A stretch of DNA of 5,053 bases, taken from an uncultured Lentisphaeria bacterium (lineage in GTDB: Bacteria > Verrucomicrobiota > Lentisphaeria > Victivallales > UBA1829). Position 1 is the first letter of the stretch; each line of letters starts with the position of its first letter. The notes under the pieces were generated by a model that ran no database searches, was not told the DNA's origin, and saw only the letters and a list, made by a program, of their open reading frames with translations. The DNA lies in the NCBI GenBank assembly GCA_905197955.1, contig CAJKAR010000095.1, positions 1-5,053 on the forward strand, given 5' to 3'. Position numbers and translations under genes: made by a program. Shown in pieces: positions 1 through 4,835 of the stretch.

Positions 1-582
1 ATCCTGCGGAAAATCAGCACGGCAACGCCCTTTGACATCGGCACACCGCAGCTTTTTCTGGATGTTGTCCGTGACAACTGCTGGAATGGATATGAAGATG
101 AAAAAGAATATGTCGATGAAATCTGTTCCTGTGAAGATGAGGAAACCTGCCGGATGTATCTGGATGAGATGGATGTCACCCGGGCTGACTTCGATGAGAA
201 TTTTGAACCGTGGATGCTTCAGCCGGATGAGACTGTTTTTCAGGGGTCGATTCCGCCGGAACTGGAGGAGTTATTCCAACTGCCGGACAGGAAATACAGC
301 TATACGGAATATCCCCGCTACAATATGAACTTGCCGGGAATACTGATCTGGCATAATAGTATGATTTTCGACTGTTTTGACAATATTTACAATCAGGCGG
401 CCAATGAAGGGCGGGATATTATTCTGAACGGACTTTACTGGACGTTTCCGAAAGATAACGCCCACTTGGAGAAAACTCTGGAAGAAATCAGCCATGCGGT
501 CCATTCGCTCGGCAGACTGCTTCTGATTCTCAATCGAATCCATACGGAGGAAGAAGAATATGGAAGTAATGATCCCCAATGA
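1..582 (+). CDS. C-terminal part of a PRTRC-cassette protein, probably PRTRC system protein F (5' end outside window)
   Basis: The reading frame is open from base 1 without a stop, so the gene begins upstream; 193 residues are visible. It is an acidic, soluble-looking protein. The first 60 residues are rich in Asp/Glu and hold a cysteine cluster (CSCEDEETC, residues 42-50 of the visible part) that could be a metal or redox site but has no recognised zinc-finger pattern. A tryptophan/tyrosine-rich stretch follows (FEPW near 68-71, Y-rich 99-108, IWHN 116-119), then a helical C-terminus (about 153-182). Its stop overlaps the start of the PRTRC B gene by 23 bases, so the two are translationally coupled. 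In PRTRC cassettes, protein F is, as I recall, the gene just before B, and the size and acidity fit, but I cannot confirm the family from motifs. Function is unknown. Certain as a gene, tentative as protein F. Confidence 0.6.
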   Translation: MLRKISTATPFDIGTPQLFLDVVRDNCWNGYEDEKEYVDEICSCEDEETCRMYLDEMDVTRADFDENFEPWMLQPDETVFQGSIPPELEELFQLPDRKYSYTEYPRYNMNLPGILIWHNSMIFDCFDNIYNQAANEGRDIILNGLYWTFPKDNAHLEKTLEEISHAVHSLGRLLLILNRIHTEEEEYGSNDPQ

Positions 583-1300
583 AATGAGGTTCCGGCTTGA
601 CGGCGCGATTCTGTTCTATCGCCGCTGGTCGGAATATGGATACAGTTATTCTGCGCATAATGTGGCGGCGGTTCTCCACAAAGTGAATGAAAATGGTTCG
701 CTGGCGCCCGGACGGGCTCTCGACATGAAGGCGCTGGAATATTTCTTCCGAAACTCCAACGGCGCCGACAAGTTGAAGTTTCAGGATTCCAGAATTCTGG
801 CCCGTTCCTATGACGGCATCGTATGGTATGAGAAAAGCCGTCTGGCTCCGATCTATTTTCAAATTAACCGGACAAATGAGCCCGGCCGGGCGATTCTGAA
901 CAAACTGTCGGGGCGGCAGGTCATGTGGCCGCCGTTGCTTTTCATGATTGCAAACGGAACACTCCGCTGCCGTGCCTTGAGAAGCAATCGCCGTCCCACC
1001 CCCAAAACGAAGCTCTATATTGCGCCTTTGACGCATATCAGTGAAACCGATGGAGCAGTCTGTCTGCCGGAAGGTCTCCGGCTCGATCGCCGGAACTCTC
1101 CGGAAGAAAACATGAATCTGGTATCCGAGCTGTTCTATCAGGGAAAATTCGGTCATGCGACCCACTCCATGCAACAGATCGAACATCCCGGGGGACATGA
1201 TGGATTCTGGGTTGAATATCTGAAAAAGAAAAAGCATGACCGTTTCCCGGTTGAACTATTGAAATCAACCAATCAAACTCTTGGAGACCTTTTGAAATGA
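560..1300 (+). CDS. PRTRC system protein B, E2-like (UBC-fold, Prok-E2_D type) protein
   Basis: A 246-residue protein close to the usual PRTRC B length. The family signature is in the second half: hydrophobic WPPLLFMIA (123-131), RPTPKTKLYIAPL (145-157), then TDGAVCLP (163-170), and FGHATH (197-202) where the family usually has an F-T-H-P-like motif. GAVCL resembles the G-x-ICL that carries the catalytic cysteine of eukaryotic E2 enzymes, making Cys168 the candidate thioester residue. Published domain analyses place this family among prokaryotic E2-like proteins found with ThiF (E1), ubiquitin-like and JAB partners. The ATG at 560 is chosen because GGAGG lies at 546-550, nine bases upstream; the next in-frame ATG (569) is too far from it. 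The gene overlaps its upstream neighbour by 23 bases and the ThiF gene by ATGA. The lysine-rich KKKKH stretch (222-226) and C-terminal tail look unstructured. Conjugation activity is inferred, not shown. Confidence 0.88.
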   Translation: MEVMIPNEMRFRLDGAILFYRRWSEYGYSYSAHNVAAVLHKVNENGSLAPGRALDMKALEYFFRNSNGADKLKFQDSRILARSYDGIVWYEKSRLAPIYFQINRTNEPGRAILNKLSGRQVMWPPLLFMIANGTLRCRALRSNRRPTPKTKLYIAPLTHISETDGAVCLPEGLRLDRRNSPEENMNLVSELFYQGKFGHATHSMQQIEHPGGHDGFWVEYLKKKKHDRFPVELLKSTNQTLGDLLK

Positions 1301-1995
1301 AACATACGGTAAAAAGCGGATTTCACACAAATCCGGTCAAAATCAATCTGGTCGGCGTCGGCGGAGGCGGATCGCTGGTGCTTTCCGGGCTGGTCCGACT
1401 TCATCTGGCAATGAAAAGCCTCGGTCATCCTTACGGACTGGATGTCGAAGTATGGGACCCCGACAGAGTCTCCCCGGCAAACATCGGACGGCAGCTTTTT
1501 GCCGCTTCCGAGGTCGGACTGAATAAAGCGGAAGCGCTTGTGAACCGCTACAATCTCGGTTTCGCCTTGAACTGGAAAGCACATGCGGAACGTTACCGCT
1601 TCACCCGTACTTTCGATATCCTCATTGCCTGCGTGGATTCCCGGAAGTCACGGAAAGAAATCTTTCAGACGCTCCCGAAAAAGAACGGTCCATACGTCCT
1701 TGACGGAGGCGTCCTCGCCACCTGCGGGCAAGTCATCATCGGCAATGGCAGCAGGGAGCTGCCGTATCCCTATGTGGAACTGCCGACGCTCATTGACACA
1801 AAAATCAAGGAGCAGAATCTGCCAAGCTGTTCCCTTGCCGAATCGCTTTCTGTTCAGGAGCTGTTCGTAAATCAGTGGCTCGCAACCGCCGAACTCGAAT
1901 TGATCTGGCGGCTGTTCCGCAAAGGCGGTCTCGACTACCGCGGATTCTACATCAATCTCGATACCGGACGCATGAATCCACTTCCGATTGATTGA
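1297..1995 (+). CDS. PRTRC system ThiF-family (E1-like adenylating) protein
   Basis: A 232-residue Rossmann-type enzyme of the ThiF/MoeB/E1 superfamily, which uses ATP to adenylate the C-terminus of a ubiquitin-like protein. Visible motifs are the nucleotide loop VGVGGGGS (19-26), WDPDRVSPANIGRQLF (53-68) with the acidic pair D54/D56, N62 and R65-Q66, GLNKAEA (74-80) with the conserved lysine K77, and CVDSRKSR (112-119) with D114. SCSLAESLSVQELFVNQ (177-193) matches the PRTRC ThiF subfamily; Cys178 is a candidate transfer cysteine. The paired CxxC zinc sites of classical ThiF/MoeB are absent, so this is a compact adenylation domain only. The ATG at 1297 overlaps the stop of PRTRC B as ATGA, with GGAG at 1283-1286 ten bases upstream, so E2-like and E1-like proteins should be made together. 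The enzyme is cytoplasmic; its substrate is probably the PRTRC C ubiquitin-like protein, not seen here. Confidence 0.92.
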   Translation: MKHTVKSGFHTNPVKINLVGVGGGGSLVLSGLVRLHLAMKSLGHPYGLDVEVWDPDRVSPANIGRQLFAASEVGLNKAEALVNRYNLGFALNWKAHAERYRFTRTFDILIACVDSRKSRKEIFQTLPKKNGPYVLDGGVLATCGQVIIGNGSRELPYPYVELPTLIDTKIKEQNLPSCSLAESLSVQELFVNQWLATAELELIWRLFRKGGLDYRGFYINLDTGRMNPLPID

Positions 1996-2000
1996 TGCAA

Positions 2001-2006
2001 TATAAT
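2001..2006 (+). promoter_or_regulatory. Candidate -10 box (TATAAT) of a dnaN promoter
   Basis: A perfect TATAAT lies six bases after the ThiF stop codon. No convincing TTGACA-like -35 box sits 16-18 bases upstream, and the TG at 1996-1997 is misplaced for an extended -10 element, so promoter strength is uncertain. If it is used, transcription would begin near 2012-2014, inside the left arm of the adjoining inverted repeat. That would suit repression by a protein bound to the repeat. Confidence 0.45.
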
Positions 2007-2079
2007 ACTTTGTTCGACCCTCGCTTTTCCCGCCGTCCATTCTGACGGCGGTCGCTCTGTTTGGGTGTTCGAACAAAGT
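2007..2079. repeat. 11-bp perfect inverted repeat flanking an 8-bp hairpin (thiF-dnaN intergenic)
   Basis: ACTTTGTTCGA at 2007-2017 is the exact reverse complement of 2069-2079. Inside it, CCGCCGTC (2030-2037) and GACGGCGG (2044-2051) form a perfect 8-bp stem with a six-base loop. CCC at 2018-2020 could also pair with GGG at 2063-2065, extending the outer stem after a bulge. In read-through RNA this would be a long two-part hairpin, but no U-run follows it, so it is not a standard terminator. As DNA it could hold operator half-sites or a replication-related repeat. The pairing is direct observation; the role is inferred. Confidence 0.7.
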
Positions 2080-2087
2080 GTTTGAAC
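2067..2087. promoter_or_regulatory. Near-palindromic candidate operator upstream of dnaN
   Basis: GTTCGAACA (2067-2075) and TGTTTGAAC (2079-2087) form 9-bp arms with one mismatch around AAG. The first arm is part of a perfect 10-bp palindrome, TGTTCGAACA (2066-2075). A further related half-site, TTTGTTCGA, lies at 2009-2017 over the predicted transcription start. Several copies of one half-site around a promoter suggest a dimeric repressor or an element-encoded DNA-binding protein such as ParB. It resembles a Gram-positive LexA box, but the spacing is one base too long. Confidence 0.4.
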
Positions 2088-2100
2088 GTAAAAAACAATG

Positions 2101-2108
2101 AAAGGAAG
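2101..2108 (+). promoter_or_regulatory. Ribosome binding site that fixes the dnaN start
   Basis: AAAGGAAG ends seven bases before the ATG at 2116. The earlier in-frame ATG at 2098 is preceded only by an A-rich stretch without a Shine-Dalgarno, and it would add six residues not expected in the clamp family. The site therefore decides for 2116. Confidence 0.75.
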
Positions 2109-2115
2109 CCACAAA

Positions 2116-3210
2116 ATGAAATGCACCGTTGGAAAAGAAGCATTGCTGACACATCTGCAGAAGGTCTGCAATATCGTCAGCCGCCGACCGGTTCTGCCGA
2201 TCCTCAACAACGTCCGGCTTGAGGCTGAGGACAATATTTTGAATTTGAAAGCGACCGATTTGGAAATTACAATCCGCACAGAACTCCGTGCCGATGTCGA
2301 ATATTCCGGAGTGACCACGCTTCCGGCAAAAAGTCTGCTGGCTTTGGTCTCCAAGCTCAAGGGTGATAAAATCGAAATCGACTGCGGCGACAATCATCAT
2401 GCCGCGATCAAATGCGGCAGCGCGGAATTTCTGCTGAAAGGTCTTGATCCGGTCGACTTCCCGGATGATCCGCTGTTTGAATCCAAACGGAAGATTCGTC
2501 TGACCCAGCCGGAATTGGGCCGCATGATCGACTATGTTTCCTACGCGGTCTGTCAGGACAGTTCCCGCAAAACGCTTCAGGGCATTCTGTTCTCTGTCAA
2601 GGGCAGCATTCTGACGACTGCTGCCACGGATGGGAAGCGTCTTGCCTTTGTCGAAAAGGAAGTGGAGGAAAGCAGCGGCGACGGCGATATCATCCTGCCG
2701 TCAAGAAACGCTTTGGAACTCCGGCGGCTTCTCGGAGAGGAGGGAACGGTCGAATTGGAAATTTCCGAACGCCACATCCGCATCCGCTTCAGCGATACTC
2801 TCCTTTACTCCAAACTCGTTGAGGGAAGCTATCCGAACTTCCGGCAGATCGTCCCGGGAAGTTTCCAAAAGACGCTGGATATTCCCCGTGATGCCGTCAT
2901 GCAGACGCTGGACCTGCTGGCGGTTCCGCTGACTGCCGACATCAGCAATCTGAAACTTACGTTCAAACGGGGAGCACTGGAGTTTTTCTCCCGCAACGAT
3001 ACCGTCGGAGAGGGAAAGGATCGCCTTGAAGTCGCCTATGACTATGACGATCCGTTGGAAATCACGTTCAATTACCAACTTCTGCAAGCACCGTTCCGGT
3101 ATGTCAGGGAAGACCAGTTCCGTCTCCAGATGAACGGTGCGAACAGCCCGATCATGATTGAGGACGGCAAGGGATTTCACTACATTCTGATGCCGTTGCG
3201 AATCAAATAA
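2116..3210 (+). CDS. dnaN: DNA polymerase III beta subunit (sliding clamp)
   Basis: A 364-residue protein, essentially the standard bacterial clamp length (E. coli 366), complete at both ends. The homodimeric ring encircles DNA and tethers polymerase and other partners. Clamp landmarks along all three domains are VSRRPVLPILNNVRLE (21-36), LKATDLEI (44-51), TLQGILF (153-159), the cleft segment TDGKRLA (171-177), LVEGSYPNFRQIVP (234-247) matching the EGxxPxxRxxxP motif, and the C-terminal YILMPLR (356-362) corresponding to E. coli VMPMR. The peptide-binding pocket therefore looks intact, and the protein is probably functional. It departs from typical chromosomal context: it follows a PRTRC cassette after a 120-base spacer and precedes unknown genes, with no dnaA, recF or gyrB nearby. 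It is likely an element-encoded second clamp. An in-frame ATG at 2098 would add six residues and is not preferred. Confidence 0.95.
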   Translation: MKCTVGKEALLTHLQKVCNIVSRRPVLPILNNVRLEAEDNILNLKATDLEITIRTELRADVEYSGVTTLPAKSLLALVSKLKGDKIEIDCGDNHHAAIKCGSAEFLLKGLDPVDFPDDPLFESKRKIRLTQPELGRMIDYVSYAVCQDSSRKTLQGILFSVKGSILTTAATDGKRLAFVEKEVEESSGDGDIILPSRNALELRRLLGEEGTVELEISERHIRIRFSDTLLYSKLVEGSYPNFRQIVPGSFQKTLDIPRDAVMQTLDLLAVPLTADISNLKLTFKRGALEFFSRNDTVGEGKDRLEVAYDYDDPLEITFNYQLLQAPFRYVREDQFRLQMNGANSPIMIEDGKGFHYILMPLRIK

Positions 3211-3225
3211 CTTGAAAAATGAAAA

Positions 3226-3252
3226 ACACCCTGTAAATTAATTGCGGGGTGT
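3226..3252. repeat. 11-bp hairpin between dnaN and the next gene
   Basis: Bases 3226-3236 pair with 3242-3252 (nine Watson-Crick and two G-U pairs in + strand RNA) around the loop ATTAA. On the + strand no T-run follows; instead the ribosome binding site GGAAAGG begins three bases later. On the - strand the stem would be followed by a T-rich tract (complement of the A-rich bases 3215-3225), so it could stop antisense transcription. On the + strand it may act as an mRNA-stability or processing element. Structure is clear, function uncertain. Confidence 0.55.
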
Positions 3253-3266
3253 GTGGAAAGGTTTTC

Positions 3267-3377
3267 ATGTCCACCACAAAAGGATTTCTGCAACAGCTCG
3301 TTCGGACCGGGCAGTTTCGTTGTGTCCCCGTTTCCGAATGGGATGCGTTGACCGAAAATCAGCGCAAACTGCTCATT
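3267..3377 (+). repeat. 37-residue module, copy 1
   Basis: Encodes residues 1-37 of the 168-aa protein. Key positions are L8, L11, G15, F17, V20, W25, L28, T29, L36 and I37, in the same register as the other copies without gaps. Confidence 0.6.
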
Positions 3378-3773
3378 CGGCAAGCTCGAAATACACCGCC
3401 GCTTACTTATTCGCCGGTTTCTCTGGAATGTAAAAATCTGCTGCGTTCCTATCATGCGCAGGGGTTGCTTCCCGGTTTTCATCCGGAAGATCTCAAGGAT
3501 TTGACTGCGCTTGAAGCGGATTTCCTCATCCGGTGCGCCGAGGACAACCGCTGGCTGACGGAGAAAAGCCTGTTCGATTATTACCGGCAGACGGACATCG
3601 ACACCGCTCCCGCCGATCCGGAACAGCTTTCCCGGATCATCAAGCTTGGCAAGGACGGGCATCTGCGCCGGATTTCTTCAAAAGTTCTGCTGAAACTCTG
3701 CCATCTGTCCGCCGAACGCCTGATCTGGCGTGGAGAAATGAACCGGAGGAGGACTGCCGATGTATCTGACTGA
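3267..3773 (+). CDS. Unknown protein built from three copies of a 37-residue helical module
   Basis: A 168-residue soluble protein of no family I recognise. Three ungapped 37-residue copies occupy residues 1-37, 52-88 and 117-153. All share Gly at position 15, a bulky hydrophobic at 17 and 20, Trp/Leu at 25, Leu at 28 and Leu-Ile at 36-37; Thr29 is kept in the first two. Each copy looks like helix, a glycine turn, a short strand or turn, then helix. There are no transmembrane segments or signal peptide. The C-terminus is basic (RGEMNRRR). The start at 3267 is preferred because GGAAAGG (3255-3261) lies five bases upstream; a GTG at 3249 falls inside the hairpin. It follows dnaN by 56 bases and overlaps the next gene by 14. 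The layout suggests a scaffold or DNA/protein-binding adaptor; this is a guess from shape only. Confidence 0.85.
   Translation: MSTTKGFLQQLVRTGQFRCVPVSEWDALTENQRKLLIRQARNTPPLTYSPVSLECKNLLRSYHAQGLLPGFHPEDLKDLTALEADFLIRCAEDNRWLTEKSLFDYYRQTDIDTAPADPEQLSRIIKLGKDGHLRRISSKVLLKLCHLSAERLIWRGEMNRRRTADVSD
3420..3530 (+). repeat. 37-residue module, copy 2
   Basis: Encodes residues 52-88 of the 168-aa protein. Module positions are L8, G15, L17, F20, L25, L28, T29, A33, L36 and I37. The local AQGLLPG echoes AAGLIPA near the N-terminus of the following 236-aa protein. Confidence 0.6.
3615..3725 (+). repeat. 37-residue module, copy 3
   Basis: Encodes residues 117-153 of the 168-aa protein. Module positions are Q4, I8, L11, G15, L17, I20, L25, L28, A33, L36 and I37. 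It is closest in layout to the copy in the 236-aa protein, with which it shares Q4, G15, L17, I20, A33 and the final L-I. Confidence 0.6.
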
Positions 3774-4470
3774 ATTGGAACATGAAGCATTCCTGCGCGG
3801 CCGCGCCGCCGGACTGATTCCGGCGGATGTTCCGCTTCCGACCTGTGATAAGGAAATCGACGAACTGATTCTCCACGTCGGATTCCTGTTCAGTCAGAGA
3901 ATCGCCTACCGAAACCGGCAGAAGAAGCTCCGGCTGATGACGCTCACGGCGTTCACAGAAGAACATCTGAACGATTTGACCGTTCGTCTGCCGGAACTCC
4001 GGCCGGAGGAAGTTTTCGCCGTTACCAAGCTCCAGCGGGAAATCTACCTGAATCCGCTGGAAGGCCTGTATCACTACTTCGCGTTCGGCAGAAAAATCGT
4101 CTCTGCGGACGACCTCGCCGGACGGTTTGCGGTCGATATCACACCGCTTCCATCCTCTCAAATCCTGCGAGGATTCGAGATGGAATATGTTCCGGTCATG
4201 CGGACCGGACTCGCCACGTCCCGGCAGAAAGCGGCGCTGGCTGAAATGATCTGCAACGGCAGGCTTCCCACGATCACCCGTCGGCAATGGGAGAACATGA
4301 CAAAGGAAGAAGCCTCACAGCTCATTTCGTCGGCGTCGAAGCTCAAAGCGGAACTTCCGGTTTCCGTTGCGCTCGTGCTGAATGTCATCGACCGCCTGAA
4401 CCCGGAGGAAAGAACGCTGCTGGACGAACTGATGAACCAACACAACATCCAGGAAAGGAAAATCGCATGA
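3760..4470 (+). CDS. Unknown protein sharing the 37-residue module with its upstream neighbour
   Basis: A 236-residue, mostly helical, soluble protein with no family assignment. A clean copy of the 37-residue module lies at residues 153-189, with Q156, G167, L169, I172, W177, M180-T181, A185 and L188-I189. Its end, MTKEEASQLI, recalls the LTKxEASxxI tails seen in some phage and plasmid DNA-metabolism proteins, a loose resemblance only. A shortened copy (34 residues) is at 4-37, and LTAFTEEHLNDLT (62-74) keeps part of the pattern. The C-terminal 45 residues form predicted helices (VALVLNVIDRL, ERTLLDELMNQ). The ATG at 3760 has a strong GGAGGAGGA at 3745-3753, six bases away, and overlaps the previous gene by 14 bases; the stop overlaps the next start as ATGA. 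Co-translation and a shared module suggest the two proteins act together, possibly with the clamp encoded upstream. Confidence 0.85.
   Translation: MYLTELEHEAFLRGRAAGLIPADVPLPTCDKEIDELILHVGFLFSQRIAYRNRQKKLRLMTLTAFTEEHLNDLTVRLPELRPEEVFAVTKLQREIYLNPLEGLYHYFAFGRKIVSADDLAGRFAVDITPLPSSQILRGFEMEYVPVMRTGLATSRQKAALAEMICNGRLPTITRRQWENMTKEEASQLISSASKLKAELPVSVALVLNVIDRLNPEERTLLDELMNQHNIQERKIA
3769..3870 (+). repeat. Shortened, diverged module copy at the N-terminus of the second protein
   Basis: Encodes residues 4-37 of the 236-aa protein. It keeps the AxGLIP turn (compare AQGLLPG in copy 2) and a final L-I but needs a three-residue deletion to align. It is weaker than the four clean copies. Confidence 0.35.
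4216..4326 (+). repeat. 37-residue module, copy 4 (in the second protein)
   Basis: Encodes residues 153-189 of the 236-aa protein and aligns without gaps to the three copies of the upstream gene. Positions are Q4, L8, M11, G15, L17, I20, W25, M28, T29, A33, L36 and I37. Confidence 0.6.
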
Positions 4471-4775
4471 GGATCGTCAACAACAAAAAATTTGTCACTC
4501 TGAATGAACTTGCCGCCCATCTGAACTCGAAAAAATCGGAGGAACGATTTTTTTACGGAGTTCCGGAGCTTGCCTGTGCATGGGCAGACACCCGCGCCAA
4601 ACACTATCAGGCAACCGGAAAGCAGGTCGAGGAAGGAGTTCATTACGTCACCGGCGACACACCGGCGGAGCATCTGCTGTCGCTGGAAGGCTGTGAGCTG
4701 ATCGAAAAATACGCCACCGTCGACGCCCACAACGTCCCCGTCATAACCGACGGAGCCGCTGAATTGTTCAACTAA
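4467..4775 (+). CDS. Small unknown protein, possibly DNA-binding (about 102 aa)
   Basis: The ATG at 4467 overlaps the preceding stop as ATGA and has AGGAAAGG at 4451-4458, eight bases upstream. Upstream extension of the frame would only re-read the neighbouring gene. The 102-residue product has an N-terminal TLNELAAHLNSKK (11-23) that could be a short helix-turn-helix or winged-helix start. Next come VPELACAWADTRAKHYQATGK (residues about 32-52), then VEEGVHYV (54-61), a phrase common in excisionase- or antirepressor-like phage and plasmid regulators, and LLSLEGCELIEKYA (69-82). These are suggestive phrases, not a diagnostic motif, so function is left open. It is the last of three coupled unknown genes after dnaN. 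No membrane segment or signal peptide is seen. Confidence 0.78.
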   Translation: MRIVNNKKFVTLNELAAHLNSKKSEERFFYGVPELACAWADTRAKHYQATGKQVEEGVHYVTGDTPAEHLLSLEGCELIEKYATVDAHNVPVITDGAAELFN

Positions 4776-4784
4776 ACAAGAAAG

Positions 4785-4825
4785 AAAGGAGCCGGGTGGG
4801 ACGCGCAAAAGTGTTTCCCGCCCGG
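4785..4825 (+). promoter_or_regulatory. Shine-Dalgarno followed by a hairpin that bridges it to the next start codon
   Basis: AAAGGAG at 4785-4791 is a strong ribosome binding site but lies 44 bases from the ATG at 4836. Directly after it, bases 4792-4801 pair with 4816-4825 (ten pairs, one of them G-U, mostly G-C) around a 14-base loop. Folding removes 34 bases and leaves ten between Shine-Dalgarno and ATG, a normal spacing. No T-run follows, so it does not look like a terminator. The geometry resembles the structured spacer described for phage T4 gene 38. Confidence 0.6.
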
Positions 4826-4835
4826 ATTGAAAATT

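Noticed and set aside
530..1237. Long - strand reading frame (235 codons)
   Set aside because: It lies opposite the PRTRC B gene, which has clear family motifs and a ribosome binding site. The reverse frame shows no recognisable domain.
2007..2079. Intrinsic terminator for the PRTRC genes
   Set aside because: Neither the outer nor the inner stem is followed by a T-run on either strand.
2070..2084. LexA (SOS) box
   Set aside because: CGAAC and GTTTG flank five bases, whereas the Bacillus-type box has four between them, and one arm carries a mismatch. It is kept only as a generic operator candidate.
2098..2115. Upstream ATG for dnaN at 2098
   Set aside because: No Shine-Dalgarno precedes it, while AAAGGAAG is correctly placed for 2116 and the resulting N-terminus fits the clamp family.
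1648..2400. Long - strand reading frame (250 codons) across the thiF-dnaN junction
   Set aside because: It crosses two recognised genes and the intergenic repeats. It is a shadow of their codon bias.
3249..3266. GTG start for the 168-aa protein
   Set aside because: It lies inside the hairpin without its own ribosome binding site. ATG at 3267 has GGAAAGG five bases upstream and begins the repeat module exactly.
4287..4466. Upstream extension of the 102-aa gene
   Set aside because: The extension re-reads the preceding gene in another frame. ATG at 4467 has a good ribosome binding site and an ATGA overlap.
4792..4825. Intrinsic terminator after the 102-aa gene
   Set aside because: The stem is strong but is followed by GATTGAAAATTATG rather than a T-run, and a new gene starts immediately.
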